NCBI GenBank assembly: GCA_024104275.1
Contig: JAGGHK010000003.1
Coordinates: 1 to 64,000 of the forward strand
From: Bifidobacterium sp.
Lineage (GTDB): Bacteria > Actinomycetota > Actinomycetes > Actinomycetales > Bifidobacteriaceae
Reading direction: 5' to 3'
DNA: 64,000 nucleotides
Of this stretch, positions 1-10,766 are shown piece after piece. Both the position numbers and the translations under genes were made by a program. Below the pieces are notes generated by a model. That model was given only the letters and a program-made list of their open reading frames with translations. It did no database searches and had not been told where the DNA came from. The number at the start of each line of letters is the position of its first letter. Within the stretch, counting starts at the first letter, position 1.

Positions 1-232
1 ACTTTCCTGCTGGGAAACGGACTCTTGACTCACGCCATAATCCGTTTACCAGCACTGAGAGGCTGCACAACGCCCGTGCAATCCGAAAACATGAGGCGAT
101 TGGGCAAATACAGACGGCATAATATGAAGATTCTCACCAGCGGCGCGTTGACACTGCAGACAACATAATACGGCGATTGCCATCTACAGTGCGATAACGC
201 TGCAGATGGCAATCACTGAAATATCTGACGAA
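1..232. other. Intergenic region downstream of infB with a strong hairpin
   Basis: No convincing gene is visible before the infB stop. An inverted repeat at 175-214 pairs GATTGCCATCTaCAG with CTGcAGATGGCAATC around a 10-nt loop. It lies just past the infB stop on the minus strand. No long T run follows, so it could be a weak terminator or an mRNA 3' stabiliser. rbfA, the usual gene after infB, would have to begin beyond the window edge. Confidence 0.5.
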
Positions 233-3163
233 TCAGTTCTTCTTGGAATCAGCCTTGGGAGCCGGTGCCTTAAGGTCGCCCTTGGCATCGTCGGACTTGG
301 AATCCTTGTCGTCCTTCTTCGTCGGCTGGCCATCCTTGCGCTCAATCTCCCGCATCTCGAAAGTCTCGATGATGTCGCCAACCTCGATGTCGTTGAAGGA
401 ACCGAGGTTGATGCCAGCCTCATAGCCTTCCTTGACCGACTGCACATCATCCTTGAAACGACGCAGCGAGCTGATCTCGAGGTCATTGACCGTGGCGACG
501 CCGTTGCGCAGGATGCGGGCCTTCGTGCCGCGCTTGACCTCGCCGTCCTGCACCATGACACCCGCAATGTTGCCGAACTTGGAGGAACGGAAGATCTCGC
601 GGATCTCGGAGTGAGAGGTGGTGACCTCCTCGTATTCGGGCTTCAACATGCCGGTGAGCGACGCCTCGACGTCCTCAATGGCCTTGTAGATGATCGAGTA
701 GTACTTGATCTCCACGCCCTCGCGCTCGGCAAGGTCGGCCACCTGACGGTTCGGACGCACGTTGAAGCCGATGATGACGGCCTTATCCACGCTTGCCAAA
801 TTAACGTCGTTCTGCGTGATCGCGCCGACGCCGCGATGGATGACCTGAATGCCGACCTCGTCGGACACCTCGATCTTCATCAGGGAATCCTCCAGCGCCT
901 CGACGGAACCGGAGGAATCGCCCTTGATGACGATGTTGAGCATGTCGACCTCGGACTTGGCGAACTGCTCCTTGAGGCTTTCCAGAGAGACGACCTTGCG
1001 GCGCTTGGCCAGCTGGGCCGCGCGTTCGGAAGCCTGACGCTTCTCGGCAATCTGACGGGCCGTGCGGTCGTCGGGAGCCACGATGAACAGGTCTCCGGCG
1101 CTTGGCACGTTGGTCAGACCCAGGACCTGCACCGGAGTCGATGGCAGGGCCGCCTTCATCTGCTGGCCGTTCTCGTCGAGCATCGCACGAACACGCCCGT
1201 AGGAGGTGCCCGCAACAATGGCGTCGCCCACATGGAGCGTGCCCTGCTGCACCAGCACGGTCGCCACCGCGCCACGACCCTTGTCAAGGCGGGCCTCGAC
1301 GGTCGCCCCACGCGCGTCCATATTGGGGTTGGCCTTCAAGTCGAGTTCCGCGTCGGCGGTCAACAGCACGGCTTCAAGCAGCTTGTCGACGTTCGTGTCC
1401 TGCTTGGCGGAAATGTCGACGAACATGGTGTCGCCGCCGTACTCCTCCGGCACCAGACCGAACTCGGTAAGCTGGCCGCGCACCTTTTCAGGGTTCGCGC
1501 CCTCCACGTCGATCTTGTTGACCGCCACGACGATCGGCACATGAGCCGCCTGCGCGTGGTTGATGGCTTCGACGGTCTGCGGCATCACGCCGTCATCGGC
1601 CGCGACGACCAGCACCGCGATATCGGTGAGCTCGGCGCCACGGGCACGCATGGCGGTGAACGCCTCGTGGCCAGGGGTATCAAGGAAGGTGATCTTGCGC
1701 GGCTTGTCTTCGAGGTTGACGGTGACCTGATAGGCGCCGATACGCTGCGTGATGCCGCCGGCCTCGCGCGCGGAGACGTTGGTCTTGCGGATGGTATCGA
1801 GCAGTCGGGTCTTGCCGTGGTCGACGTGGCCCATGACGGTGACCACCGGGGGACGCGGCTTCAGGTTCTTATCATCCTGCAGCTCTTCCTCATCAAGGTT
1901 GATGTCGAACTGCTGGAGGATTTCCTTGTCTTCCTCCTCAGAAGAGACAATCTTGATGTTCCAGCCGATTTCCTCGCCCAGAATCTGGAAAGTCGTTTCG
2001 TCAAGGGACTGGGTGGCCGTAACCATCTCGCCCAAGTGGAACATGACCGTCACCAACGCGGCGGGATTGACATTGATCTTCTCGGCGAGGTCGGCCAAGG
2101 TCGCGCCTTGACGCAGCTTGATGGTCTTGCCATTGCCTGTAGGAATACGAACTCCGCCGATGGTAGGAGCTTTGATCTCCTCGTAATCACGACGTTTCGC
2201 GAGCCTGTTCTTACGGGCCCTCGAGGACTTGCCGCCCTGACGGCCGAATGCACCTGCGGCACCGCCACGACCACGACCGCCGCCACGGGACGGGCCGCCG
2301 CCCTGATAGCCGCCACCGCCACCAAAGCGGTTGCCACCACGGCCTTGAGATTCGCCTTGGCCCTGGCCGGGACGATTGTGGCCCCACTGCCCCGGCCTTG
2401 CACCCTGCTCCGAACGTCCGTTGCGGAAGCCTCCCCGGCCGCCGTTGCGTCCTCCATTGCGACCGCCACTACCGTTATTAACCGTCGGGCGAGCCATCGG
2501 ATGCGGGCGAGGAATGCCGCTGGGCATGGGCACATGCATGCCCTGCTTGCGGCTGAAGGGATTGTTGCCCGGACGAGGTCCTGAACCAGTGTGTCCGGCA
2601 TGCGGGGTGGGTTGCGCGCCGCCGTTGCCAGGACGCGGTGAACCGTTGCGCGAATTGTTGGCACCCGGCCTCATACCGCCGTTGTTGCCGCTGAAACGCT
2701 GATTGTTGCGAGGCCCAGGCATGCCACCTTGACGACGTCCGTGATCGCGGCCGCCGTGCTCGTTGTGGCCGCGGTTGCCTTCGTATTCGTGGTTGCCGCC
2801 CTCATGGCGTGAACCGTGAGACTGCTGCTCGCCACGCGAAGACTCATGATGGGAGCCTGCACCAGGCTTAGCAGAAAAGTGCGGACGAGCCTGCTCACCC
2901 GGCTTCGCTGAACTTGCGCCCTGACGCTGATGGCTGCTGCCCGGTTTGGCGCCGTGAGCGGAAGACTTGGATTTCCCGGAATCCCCGTTCGCTCCAGAAT
3001 TATTGTTTTGTGGGAAGGCGGCCCGCAATTTGCGGACGACCGGCGCTTCCACCGTGGAGGATGCGGATTTGACGAACTCCCCCATGTCCTTCAGCTTCTG
3101 AAGGACATCTTTGCTTTCTACGCCAAACTCTTTAGCGAGTTCATATACGCGCTGTTTTGCCAC
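233..3163 (-). CDS. infB: Translation initiation factor IF-2
   Basis: IF-2 is the GTPase that delivers initiator fMet-tRNA to the 30S subunit and promotes 50S joining. The 976-residue product starts with the IF-2 N-terminal helical domain ([14 protein letters not shown]). A very long Gly/Arg/Asn/His-rich disordered stretch runs from about residue 50 to 330. The G domain follows near residue 443 with GHVDHGKT, then DTPGHEAF and NKID, and then domains II-IV. The length and low-complexity linker are typical of high-GC Gram-positive IF-2. It lies about 180 bp downstream of nusA on the same strand. The usual ylxR-like gene between them is not seen. Confidence 0.97.
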   Translation of the reverse strand: MAKQRVYELAKEFGVESKDVLQKLKDMGEFVKSASSTVEAPVVRKLRAAFPQNNNSGANGDSGKSKSSAHGAKPGSSHQRQGASSAKPGEQARPHFSAKPGAGSHHESSRGEQQSHGSRHEGGNHEYEGNRGHNEHGGRDHGRRQGGMPGPRNNQRFSGNNGGMRPGANNSRNGSPRPGNGGAQPTPHAGHTGSGPRPGNNPFSRKQGMHVPMPSGIPRPHPMARPTVNNGSGGRNGGRNGGRGGFRNGRSEQGARPGQWGHNRPGQGQGESQGRGGNRFGGGGGYQGGGPSRGGGRGRGGAAGAFGRQGGKSSRARKNRLAKRRDYEEIKAPTIGGVRIPTGNGKTIKLRQGATLADLAEKINVNPAALVTVMFHLGEMVTATQSLDETTFQILGEEIGWNIKIVSSEEEDKEILQQFDINLDEEELQDDKNLKPRPPVVTVMGHVDHGKTRLLDTIRKTNVSAREAGGITQRIGAYQVTVNLEDKPRKITFLDTPGHEAFTAMRARGAELTDIAVLVVAADDGVMPQTVEAINHAQAAHVPIVVAVNKIDVEGANPEKVRGQLTEFGLVPEEYGGDTMFVDISAKQDTNVDKLLEAVLLTADAELDLKANPNMDARGATVEARLDKGRGAVATVLVQQGTLHVGDAIVAGTSYGRVRAMLDENGQQMKAALPSTPVQVLGLTNVPSAGDLFIVAPDDRTARQIAEKRQASERAAQLAKRRKVVSLESLKEQFAKSEVDMLNIVIKGDSSGSVEALEDSLMKIEVSDEVGIQVIHRGVGAITQNDVNLASVDKAVIIGFNVRPNRQVADLAEREGVEIKYYSIIYKAIEDVEASLTGMLKPEYEEVTTSHSEIREIFRSSKFGNIAGVMVQDGEVKRGTKARILRNGVATVNDLEISSLRRFKDDVQSVKEGYEAGINLGSFNDIEVGDIIETFEMREIERKDGQPTKKDDKDSKSDDAKGDLKAPAPKADSKKN

Positions 3164-3345
3164 TCAGTTTTCTCCTACTATTGTGACCGCGCGTAAGGCG
3201 CAGTCAATGTATTGTTACGGCGAGCTTACCCAGACTCATCGTGCGACCATGATTGTGTTACCTCGTCTCCGCCGACATGCGGGCACACTGCGTGCTCGCA
3301 TTCGGATTGCTTATTTCCAGCATACTCGTGATGCTGGATTGCAGA

Positions 3346-4413
3346 CTACTGTTCGTTTCCTGCCGTTTTGCCCTCTTGCACGGCATTCGCGGCGGCTTGC
3401 GCCTGTGCCGCAGCATGCGCCTCGCTGGACTCGATGCCGATCTTCCAACCGGTGAGTTTGGCGGCAAGACGGGCGTTCTGCCCTTCCTTGCCAATGGCGA
3501 GCGAAAGCTGGTCGTCGTGGATATAGGCGATGGCCGTCTTGTTCTTTTCGCTGACGATGTCGACACCGGTGGCGACGGCCGGCGAAAGCGCCGAACCGAC
3601 GAACTTGGCCGGATCCTTCGACCAGTCGACGATATCGATCTTTTCCGGTCCGAGATTTTCCATCACCGCACGAACGCGAGCGCCGCCGAGGCCGATCAGG
3701 GCACCCTTCGGGTTGACGCCTTCGGTGTTGGCGCGAACGGCGATCTTGGTGCGGGCACCGGCCTCGCGGGCGATAGCCATGATCGAGACAGCGCCGGAAA
3801 CCAGCTCCGGAACCTCACGTTCGAAAAGCTTGCGAACCAGCTCGGGATGCGAACGCGACACGACGATTTCGGGGCCCTTCAGACCACGGCCAACGGTGAC
3901 GACATAGACGCGCAGACGGTCGCCGTGACGATAATGCTCGCCTGGCACCTGCTCGCGCTTGGGAAGGATGGCCTCAACATCGCCGACAGCGACATGCACA
4001 TTGGCCGGGTCCTTCGTATCCTGCTGGATGACGCCGGTGATGAGCTTGCCCTTCTGACCGGCGAAGGCGCCGAGCACACGCTCGTCCTCCGCGTCGCGGA
4101 AGAGCTGGCGAATCACCTGACGGGCCGTCGAAGCGGCCAGACGCCCGAAATCATGCGGTGTGTCGTCGTATTCCTCGCCGAGTTCCGGACGCGGATGCGG
4201 GTCCTCCTCGGTGGGTTCCACCGGCTGCTCGTCGCGGGCCCAGATGGTGAAGGTACCGGCGCGATCGTCAAGTTCGACGCGGGCATGCTTTGCCGCGTGT
4301 GGTGTTTTGCTATAAGCCAATAGCAACGCTTCGGAAAGTGCGTTGTCAAGTGTTTCAGAATCGATTCCCTGCCCTGCCGCGAGCTGATGAATACCTGTTA
4401 GGTCCAGTTCCAT
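3346..4413 (-). CDS. nusA: Transcription termination/antitermination factor NusA
   Basis: NusA binds RNA polymerase and nascent RNA and modulates pausing, termination and antitermination. The 355-residue product has the N-terminal RNAP-binding domain, an S1 domain (AGQKGKLITGVIQQ, about residues 135-200) and two KH domains with the GGARVRAVMENLGPEKIDIVDW-type segment. It ends in an Ala/Gln-rich tail and has no extra C-terminal acidic repeats, which fits actinobacterial NusA. It is first in a nusA-infB arrangement. The start is preceded by AGGAGGTC. The lipoprotein gene at 4498 is divergent from it across only 84 bp. Confidence 0.95.
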   Translation of the reverse strand: MELDLTGIHQLAAGQGIDSETLDNALSEALLLAYSKTPHAAKHARVELDDRAGTFTIWARDEQPVEPTEEDPHPRPELGEEYDDTPHDFGRLAASTARQVIRQLFRDAEDERVLGAFAGQKGKLITGVIQQDTKDPANVHVAVGDVEAILPKREQVPGEHYRHGDRLRVYVVTVGRGLKGPEIVVSRSHPELVRKLFEREVPELVSGAVSIMAIAREAGARTKIAVRANTEGVNPKGALIGLGGARVRAVMENLGPEKIDIVDWSKDPAKFVGSALSPAVATGVDIVSEKNKTAIAYIHDDQLSLAIGKEGQNARLAAKLTGWKIGIESSEAHAAAQAQAAANAVQEGKTAGNEQ

Positions 4414-4497
4414 GGTCGCAAGACCTCCTATATGAAATTATCTACCGAGCTCTTCAAAGCCCTATTAAGTCATAATCATTCAGTATTCTAGTGTTTT

Positions 4498-5409
4498 ATG
4501 CAGACACGTCGTGTTTTTTCCTCTTTGCGCAACTTCCTAAGTCGGCGTGTCTTTCCGGGGGTCGCCATTGCGGCTTTTATCGTACCTTTGGCCGCCTGCA
4601 ACGCACCAAGACTCGAGTCCCCAATCGAGACGGCAGGACCCTGCAAAACCGCCTATACGAACGCGGCATCGGCGAACTCCCATACCACTGCCGGCAATCC
4701 GTTTATCGACCGGTATCTGTCCGCTGGCAACGCCGTAGCCGCTTGGCGTGACGCCGCCACGCTCTGCCCCTCACAATTCAGCGTGTACACGATGAAAAGC
4801 GCGCAGACACAATGGCTGCAGCAAAGTCTTTCTCCGCTTGTCGGCACCAACCCGACCCATACCGACGCGGCGCTGGCCAATCTCGACGATATCGTCGCCT
4901 TGAACGTGAGCAACGACACCCTGGGCTCGCTGGCGTTGGCAGAAGACCGAGCCGGGTTCGCCGTTGAGTTTCTGGCGGCGAAAGGCATCGACAACGCCAC
5001 CCTGCAATTAAGCGATGACCACAAGGCCGTTGCCTCTCGCCTTATCTCACTGGAAACCCGGGATACCGGCACCACCGATGCCCCCAACGACCCGCGCGAG
5101 AAGGTCTACGACGTGGCCAATCTCCTTGCCCATCCCGACGTGATTGACGACCCGAGCACCGGTTTGCAAGCCTCCACGCTCGCCGTCACGGAGATGGATT
5201 GCGCCCGCGAATCGTTGACCGCGCTTTCGCAGGCGTTGCCAGTATCGAATACCGATGATTCTTCTACCAGCGCTGGCAGCACTTCAAAAACCTCGAGGAG
5301 CGAAAGCAGCAGCAAAACGCTAGCCGTACTTGCCGACCTCATTTCTTCGCGCATCTATCTGGCACTGTCGCTCGGATATCCCGCTTTCGACGCCGCTCTG
5401 TACGAGTAG
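4498..5409 (+). CDS. Putative secreted lipoprotein of unknown function
   Basis: The 303-residue product has an Arg-rich n-region, a hydrophobic core and a lipobox ending LAAC near residue 34. It is therefore predicted to be a lipoprotein anchored outside the membrane. The mature part is Ala/Thr/Ser-rich and largely helical, with a Ser/Thr stretch near residues 250-270. I recognise no enzymatic motif. No Shine-Dalgarno precedes the ATG. A TATTCT -10-like box at 4484-4489 would place the transcript start almost at the ATG, so leaderless translation is possible. It is divergent from nusA. Confidence 0.75.
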   Translation: MQTRRVFSSLRNFLSRRVFPGVAIAAFIVPLAACNAPRLESPIETAGPCKTAYTNAASANSHTTAGNPFIDRYLSAGNAVAAWRDAATLCPSQFSVYTMKSAQTQWLQQSLSPLVGTNPTHTDAALANLDDIVALNVSNDTLGSLALAEDRAGFAVEFLAAKGIDNATLQLSDDHKAVASRLISLETRDTGTTDAPNDPREKVYDVANLLAHPDVIDDPSTGLQASTLAVTEMDCARESLTALSQALPVSNTDDSSTSAGSTSKTSRSESSSKTLAVLADLISSRIYLALSLGYPAFDAALYE

Positions 5410-5439
5410 ACGCCTTACTCATGACTGGACGCGGATATG

Positions 5440-5470
5440 AAAATGCCTCCGAAACCGAAGTTCCAGAGGC
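5440..5470 (-). terminator. Terminator of tRNA-Ser(CGA)
   Basis: On the minus strand the sequence directly after the tRNA folds as GCCTC..GAGGC with a UUCG-type loop and is followed by ATTTTC. It sits between the lipoprotein stop and the tRNA 3' end. Confidence 0.6.
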
Positions 5471-5476
5471 TTAACG

Positions 5477-5561
5477 CGGATAAGGCGAGATTCGAACTCG
5501 CGGAGGATTTCTCCTCACACGCTTTCGAGGCGTGCTCCTTAGACCGCTCGGACACTTATCC
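5477..5561 (-). tRNA. tRNA-Ser(CGA)
   Basis: The minus strand folds into a class II tRNA. The acceptor pairs GGATAAG with CTTATCC and has a G discriminator. The anticodon loop reads CTCGAAA (anticodon CGA), there is a long variable arm as in tRNA-Ser, and the T arm contains GTTCGAATC. CCA is not encoded. Confidence 0.95.
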
Positions 5562-5843
5562 ATCGCTGCGCAAAACGCAACTTTTCTAGTATAAGACAAC
5601 GTGCCAACCACCGCAACCGGGCGTGGCGCACTCAACCATTCGCTCAAATTCCGATATAAGCAAGCCACTCATCACCCTGCAGCGGCCCATTTATGTCGAA
5701 ACCCAACAATCCCGACATAAACAAGCCACTCAGTACACCTCAGCGGCCTAAAAATGTCAGAATCGCAAAAAGCCGCCATTTTTACGCCGCTTACATATCA
5801 AGGGCTAGGAGACGGATACAGCAAAAACAAACAATCTCGCAAA

Positions 5844-6827
5844 TCAGTCAAGGGTACGACGCGCACGGATTGCTTGGGCACGTTCCGCAAGCTCCTCATC
5901 CGGCGGATAGGCGACGTGTTCCAACGTCAAGCCGCAGGCGGCGATGGGGCCGGTCGAGCCTTCACGCACGGGGTTCGCCATCTTTTGCGCGAACCAATCC
6001 AGAGACTTGCGGTGCCGACCGACCTGCACGCACGCGTTGACCAGCGAACGCACCATGTTGTGTGCGAAGGCGTCGGCCACGATGGTGAAGCACACCAATC
6101 CGGATTCCAGCGACGGCACGGAATACCCCATATTCGCGCCACTGTTGGAAGCCGCTGGTGTTGCCGCCTTTCCCAGTTGATCCGAACAGGCAATCCTGAT
6201 GTCTGTTTCGGTTCCGGAATTTTTAAACATTCCCATCACGGGTACACGCCGCCACACCGCCTGCTTGACCTCGCGGATCGTAGTTCCACCAGGGTTCGGA
6301 GTGGCGAAGGAACCGAAATCGTGCAGACCGATGGTCATTGTTGCAGCCTCATTCATCGCAGGAATATCAAGTGTATCCTCAAGTTTCCATACGAAACCGC
6401 GCATTCTGGGGTCAGCGGGTCTCGCACCGTCGGCAATCCGGTAAACATACGTACGCTGCAAAGCCGAAAAACGGGCATCGAAACCTTCCGGGGCTACTTG
6501 CACATTGTGCAGTGAGATATCATCCGGTAAATCGTGAATCAGGCGACGGCGAAGCGCTTCGACCGGCGGGACTGCCATGTGTCCGACGCGACGATTCAGC
6601 GTCTGCTCCCCCACGTCCAAGTGGCAGACCTGATGGACGGCATGCACGCCGGTGTCGGTGCGGCCGGCGACCACCAGCCGCAACGGTTCGTGGGCATCAT
6701 CGGCCGGCACGCGCAGGACGGTATGCAGCGCATCCTCCACGACTCCCTGTACGGTACGGAGGTCGGGCTGCTTCGCCCAGCCGTGGAAGCCGCCGCCGTC
6801 GTATGCCAAGTCAATTCGTAATCTCAT
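5844..6827 (-). CDS. truA: tRNA pseudouridine(38-40) synthase TruA
   Basis: TruA isomerises uridines 38-40 in the tRNA anticodon stem. The 327-residue product begins MRLRIDLAYDGGGFHGWAKQ, the TruA N-terminal signature. The catalytic Asp is in AGRTDTGVHA (about residue 58). The C-terminal part carries FTIVADAFAHNMVRSLV. It is longer than the about 270-residue norm because of a Ser/Gly/Asn-rich insertion near residues 210-235. It follows rplQ on the same strand after about 490 bp with a terminator, so it is probably transcribed separately. Confidence 0.94.
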   Translation of the reverse strand: MRLRIDLAYDGGGFHGWAKQPDLRTVQGVVEDALHTVLRVPADDAHEPLRLVVAGRTDTGVHAVHQVCHLDVGEQTLNRRVGHMAVPPVEALRRRLIHDLPDDISLHNVQVAPEGFDARFSALQRTYVYRIADGARPADPRMRGFVWKLEDTLDIPAMNEAATMTIGLHDFGSFATPNPGGTTIREVKQAVWRRVPVMGMFKNSGTETDIRIACSDQLGKAATPAASNSGANMGYSVPSLESGLVCFTIVADAFAHNMVRSLVNACVQVGRHRKSLDWFAQKMANPVREGSTGPIAACGLTLEHVAYPPDEELAERAQAIRARRTLD

Positions 6828-7052
6828 CGTTGCCAGTATACGTTGCGGATGATAATGAGCGATTGGAGGTAAGCAACCGCCATCATATTCCTAGCTTTAC
6901 AACCAACGTAACTCGAGTTTGCTGTCGGGTTGAAGACCCTTCCCGGATTTCCACCCTAGGCCACGCGAACATAAATGTTCAAGGACTAGAGGACGGTTTG
7001 ATCAATTCATCGATCCGATAGGGGGGAAAAATGGCGAACAACGTTCGTACTG

Positions 7053-7197
7053 CTGCCTCTAACAGGTCATTACTGCCTCTCGAGCCACATTTTTTTTCAG
7101 CAAAAACCTACGTAGAGAGGCACGATTGACCGGTTAGGGGCACGAACCGACCGATTGGAGGCAGGAACGACCGGGGAGAAGCAGGAACGATACGAAA
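7053..7197. repeat. Degenerate palindromic/tandem repeat, AGAGGCAC-GACCGGTT family (copy 1)
   Basis: The 489-bp gap between truA and rplQ contains an inverted repeat with 28-nt arms at 7053-7080 and 7116-7143 (22 of 28 paired). Two or three further head-to-tail copies of the about 20-nt unit follow to about 7197, with core AGGCAsGAwyGACCG. A related inverted repeat lies at 30995-31082. The rest of the gap holds the rplQ terminator and nothing else I can name. Confidence 0.65.
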
Positions 7198-7258
7198 TTG
7201 TGACTGCATTTGGCTACATTGTGGCTAGCAATATACCTTCGCACACATACGCAAAGAA

Positions 7259-7282
7259 GGCCGGAGACTTGCATCTCCGACC
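7259..7282 (-). terminator. Terminator after rplQ
   Basis: Read on the minus strand, GGTCGGAGA and TCTCCGGCC form a short-loop hairpin followed by TTCTTT. It lies 35 bp past the rplQ stop, at the end of the ribosomal protein block. Confidence 0.65.
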
Positions 7283-7316
7283 CTCTTATGAAGAAAATTC
7301 AGCGAACCTTAGCGAC

Positions 7317-7973
7317 TCACTTCTCTTCCTTGTCAGCCTTCTTGGCAGCCGGCTTCTTGGCCTTTGCAGCCTTCTTGGCTTCCTTGTCGACGTCCTTGGC
7401 TTCCGTCTTCTCAACCTCGGCCTTGTCCGCGGCGACGTCGGCGTTGACCTCAGTCTCCTTGGCCTCGGCTTCGTCAACGGCCTTGTCCGTCTTGGTCTTG
7501 GCGGTCTCAGCAGTGTCCTTCTGGACCTTGGCTTCGGCCTCTTCGACCGCGGCCTTGTCCTCAGCAACCGCAGCGGAGGCTTCAGCTTCCTTCACGACGG
7601 ATTCCTTGGCGCTGACCGGCTCGGTGATGAGTTCGATGATGGCGCGCGGCGCGTTGTTGCCCTTCGAGGGGGCAATCTTGACGATGCGGGTGTAGCCACC
7701 CTCACGCTGCTGCATCTGCTCGGCGATCTCGGTGAAGAGTTTGTGCACGATGGACTTGTTGCGGATGACGCGCATCACGCGACGGCGGTGAGCGAGGTCG
7801 CCCTTCTTGGCGAAGGTGATCAGGCGCTCGGCCACGGGGCGCAGGCGCTTGGCCTTCGGCAGCGTGGTGACGATGCGGCCGTGCTCGAACAGGCTGGTGG
7901 CCATGTTCGCGAGCATCAGACGCTCATGAGCCGGGCTTGAAGCCAGGTGCGGCCCTTTTCTAGGTGTAGGCAT
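7317..7973 (-). CDS. rplQ: 50S ribosomal protein L17
   Basis: L17 is a large-subunit protein near the peptide exit tunnel. The first about 115 residues are standard L17 ([25 protein letters not shown]). The remaining about 100 residues are an Ala/Lys/Glu-rich tail ending in repeated Lys-Ala blocks. That makes the protein 218 residues against about 120 in E. coli. Such tails are common in actinobacteria. It is the last gene of the ribosomal block, downstream of rpoA. Confidence 0.96.
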   Translation of the reverse strand: MPTPRKGPHLASSPAHERLMLANMATSLFEHGRIVTTLPKAKRLRPVAERLITFAKKGDLAHRRRVMRVIRNKSIVHKLFTEIAEQMQQREGGYTRIVKIAPSKGNNAPRAIIELITEPVSAKESVVKEAEASAAVAEDKAAVEEAEAKVQKDTAETAKTKTDKAVDEAEAKETEVNADVAADKAEVEKTEAKDVDKEAKKAAKAKKPAAKKADKEEK

Positions 7974-8074
7974 TATTACTCCTTAACGCCTCGGTTTTAC
8001 ACCGCTCAGGTGGGCATACGCCCGAACATCCGAACGGATACCGAAGCTTAAAATGAAGTCGGCGCTATGTACTC

Positions 8075-9070
8075 TTACTCGTCTTCAGGCGAGAAGAAAG
8101 TGCCACCTTCAAGGTTGTTGGTATCGAAGCCCAGCGGCGAGGCCTTCAGTGAGAGACCCATGCTTTCGAGCTTCTCCTTGACCTCATCGATCGACTTCAT
8201 ACCGAAATTACGGATGTCGAGCAGATCCTGCTCGGTGTGGGACACCAATTCACCGACGGTGTGGATACCTTCGCGCTTCAGGCAGTTGTAGCTGCGCTGG
8301 GTGAGATTGAGTTCCTCAATCGGGATCGACATCTCCGGGTTGACTTCTTCCTCAACCGGAGCCGGGCCGACCTCGACGCCTTCCGCTTGCGTGTTGAGTT
8401 CGCGGCACAGGCCGAAAAGCTCAACCAAAGTGGAACCGGCGGATGCGACGGCATCGCGCGGCGAAATCGCCGGCTTGGTTTCCACATCGAGAATGAGCTT
8501 GTCGAAGTCCGTGCGCTGTTCGACACGGGTGGCCTCGACCTTGTAGCTCACCTTGAGCACCGGAGAGTAGATGGAATCAACCGGGATGCGGCCGATCTCA
8601 TCGTTGTCCTGCTTGTTCATCTGCGCGGGGACATAGCCACGGCCACGCTCAACAGTGAACTCGATCTCGAGCTCGCCGTCTTCCGCGAGGGTGGCGATAT
8701 GCATATCCGGATTGGCGATGGTGACGCCGGCCGGAGGGGTGATATCCCCCGCGGTGGCCTCGCCCTTGCCGCTTTTACGCAGATACATGACAACCGGTTC
8801 GTCATATTCGCTGGTGAGCACGATCCCCTTGATATTGAGCAGGATTTCGGTGACATCCTCCTCGACGCCGGGCAGAGTGGTGAACTCGTGCAGGGCACCG
8901 GAGATACGCACGGAAGTGACTGCTGCTCCGGGAATGGAGCTCAACAGAGTACGACGCAACGAATTACCGAGCGTGTAGCCGAATCCAGGCTCAAGCGGCT
9001 CGATGGTAAAACGAGAACGCTGCGAATTCAGTGATTCCTCAGTAAGTTGCGGACGCTGTGCAATAAGCAC
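8075..9070 (-). CDS. rpoA: DNA-directed RNA polymerase subunit alpha
   Basis: The alpha subunit dimerises to start RNA polymerase assembly and contacts upstream promoter DNA and activators. The 331-residue product has the N-terminal assembly domain ([37 protein letters not shown]). It also has a C-terminal helix-hairpin-helix domain from about residue 250 ([22 protein letters not shown]). It lies between rpsK and rplQ. rpsD, often placed before rpoA in other actinobacteria, is absent here. Confidence 0.98.
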   Translation of the reverse strand: MLIAQRPQLTEESLNSQRSRFTIEPLEPGFGYTLGNSLRRTLLSSIPGAAVTSVRISGALHEFTTLPGVEEDVTEILLNIKGIVLTSEYDEPVVMYLRKSGKGEATAGDITPPAGVTIANPDMHIATLAEDGELEIEFTVERGRGYVPAQMNKQDNDEIGRIPVDSIYSPVLKVSYKVEATRVEQRTDFDKLILDVETKPAISPRDAVASAGSTLVELFGLCRELNTQAEGVEVGPAPVEEEVNPEMSIPIEELNLTQRSYNCLKREGIHTVGELVSHTEQDLLDIRNFGMKSIDEVKEKLESMGLSLKASPLGFDTNNLEGGTFFSPEDE

Positions 9071-9149
9071 TGTGTTATCCTTTCAGCTTCTGATCGGTGG
9101 TGCACTCACTGGTCATAAGCGGGTTGGACGGATGGTTAAATGAAGTGCT

Positions 9150-9548
9150 TCAGACGCGGCGGCGCTTCGGAGGGCGCACACCGTTATGGGCCTGCGGGGT
9201 GACGTCGGTGATGGAACCGACCTCAAGGCCTGCGGACTGCAGGGAGCGGATGGCGGTTTCGCGACCGCTGCCCGGGCCCTTGACGTAGACGTCGACCTTC
9301 TTGACGCCGTGCTCCTGCGCCTTGCGGGCGGCGGATTCAGCGGCCATGCCTGCGGCGTAGGGGGTGGACTTACGTGAGCCCTTGAAACCGACATCGCCAC
9401 CGGAAGCCCAGGCCACGACTGCGCCCGAGGGATCCGTGATGGAGATGATGGTGTTATTGAAAGTGGACTTGATGTGCGCCTGGCCGACCGGTACCGACTT
9501 GCGGTCACGGCGACGCGACTTGCGCACGGCTTGCTTTGCAGCTGCCAT
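9150..9548 (-). CDS. rpsK: 30S ribosomal protein S11
   Basis: S11 lines the mRNA exit and E site of the small subunit. The 132-residue product starts [20 protein letters not shown] and ends in [15 protein letters not shown], both typical. I chose the ATG at 9548 over the upstream in-frame ATG at 9581 because it gives the family N-terminus and follows a GAGGATCA site. It lies between rpsM and rpoA. Confidence 0.97.
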   Translation of the reverse strand: MAAAKQAVRKSRRRDRKSVPVGQAHIKSTFNNTIISITDPSGAVVAWASGGDVGFKGSRKSTPYAAGMAAESAARKAQEHGVKKVDVYVKGPGSGRETAIRSLQSAGLEVGSITDVTPQAHNGVRPPKRRRV

Positions 9549-9652
9549 TGATCCTCGTTTCCTAAATACGAATGATTCCAAACGTCACGAAGAGCCTGGA
9601 ACGCTGCGATGTAACAAGCGACGCCCCGTCCCTCTTCATAACTGCTTAGGCC

Positions 9653-10030
9653 TTACTTGACGGCCTTTTTCTTTCCAGCGACGGTACGCTTCGGACCCTT
9701 GCGGGTACGGGCGTTGGTCTTGGTGCGCTGACCGCGCACAGGCAGACCATGACGATGGCGCTGGCCCTGATAGCAGTTGATCTGAATCTTGCGACGAATA
9801 TCCGCATCGACTTCACGACGCAAATCGCCTTCAATCTTGTAGTTGGCCTCAAGATAGTCACGCAGCGTAATAAGCTGCTCGTCGCTGAGATCCTTGACGC
9901 GGGTATCCGGATTCACACCGGTTGCGGCAAGCGTTTCCTTTGCGCGAGTACGGCCGACACCAAAGATATAGGTGAGGGCGATCTCGATGCGCTTCTCATT
10001 GGGGATGTCGACTCCGGCAAGACGTGCCAT
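9653..10030 (-). CDS. rpsM: 30S ribosomal protein S13
   Basis: S13 sits in the 30S head and contacts the P-site tRNA and the 50S subunit. The 125-residue product begins [20 protein letters not shown] and carries [11 protein letters not shown] and the basic C-terminal [19 protein letters not shown]. The start at 10030 gives the family N-terminus. An upstream ATG at 10066 adds 12 unrelated residues. Confidence 0.97.
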   Translation of the reverse strand: MARLAGVDIPNEKRIEIALTYIFGVGRTRAKETLAATGVNPDTRVKDLSDEQLITLRDYLEANYKIEGDLRREVDADIRRKIQINCYQGQRHRHGLPVRGQRTKTNARTRKGPKRTVAGKKKAVK

Positions 10031-10156
10031 TGCGATTCCTTCTATGTTTCCGTAGGTTTGTACCAAGTCATCCGGTTTCCCGGCTCGGGCCTACGTACCC
10101 GGGGTTCAGCTTTTAAGCTGCGACTCAGTACCTTTTTCTGGTCGGAGGTTTTCCGC

Positions 10157-10270
10157 TCAGCCTTGACGCTGCTTGTGGCGCGGGTTGGAGCAGATCACCA
10201 TGACGCGACCGTGACGACGGATCACGCGGCAATTCTCGCAGATCCTCTTCACACTAGGGCTGACCTTCAT
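10157..10270 (-). CDS. rpmJ: 50S ribosomal protein L36
   Basis: L36 is the smallest large-subunit protein. The 37-residue product [20 protein letters not shown]... ends in [11 protein letters not shown]. It keeps the zinc-binding Cys/His set (C11, C14, C27, H32), so this is the C+ form. It is short and sits between infA and rpsM, its usual place. Confidence 0.95.
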   Translation of the reverse strand: MKVSPSVKRICENCRVIRRHGRVMVICSNPRHKQRQG

Positions 10271-10290
10271 GGTTTTCCTTTTCTGTACCT

Positions 10291-10509
10291 TTACTTATAA
10301 CGGTACGTAATACGGCCGCGGTTCAGGTCGTAAGGGCTCATCTCAAGGACCACACGGTCCTGCGGGAGGATGCGGATATAATTCTTGCGCATCTTGCCGG
10401 AGATAGTGGCCAGCACGATGTGCTTGTTTTCAAGTTCGACGCGAAACATCGCGTTCGGCAGTGCTTCCACTACCTGACCTTCAACTTCAATCACACCGTC
10501 TTTAGCCAT
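10291..10509 (-). CDS. infA: Translation initiation factor IF-1
   Basis: IF-1 blocks the A site of the 30S subunit during initiation. The 72-residue product [20 protein letters not shown]... has the OB-fold segments [19 protein letters not shown] and [13 protein letters not shown]. The start at 10509 gives the exact family length. It lies downstream of adk after a gap of about 257 bp, where a TATAGT -10-like hexamer suggests an internal promoter (inference). Confidence 0.97.
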   Translation of the reverse strand: MAKDGVIEVEGQVVEALPNAMFRVELENKHIVLATISGKMRKNYIRILPQDRVVLEMSPYDLNRGRITYRYK

Positions 10510-10766
10510 GAGCCTCATTCCGTTCTTTGGCTGATATTACATGCATGGCGTATCCGAAAACACACCAACTTCTTACTATAACAAAAGGAGGGACCAAACG
10601 CGACACGGCGTGTTGCATTCAATCCCTTCTTGTGGTAAGACGACATTTCTGCTTCTGTTAACCAGTACTTCGTTCATCTACCGATTTAAAACAGGCCATC
10701 AGACCATCGAGCTTTTCACTTCTCGTCACTTACATACGGCGAGAAGCAATCTCAACAATGACGGCG

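Noticed and set aside
206-2584. 792-codon open frame on the plus strand antisense to infB
   Set aside because: It is a shadow of the GC-rich infB codons. Its composition (Asp/Leu/Gly/His-rich) matches no family and it has no ribosome binding site.
9071-9149. Search for rpsD between rpsK and rpoA
   Set aside because: The gap is only 79 bp. S4 is simply encoded elsewhere, as in other bifidobacteria.
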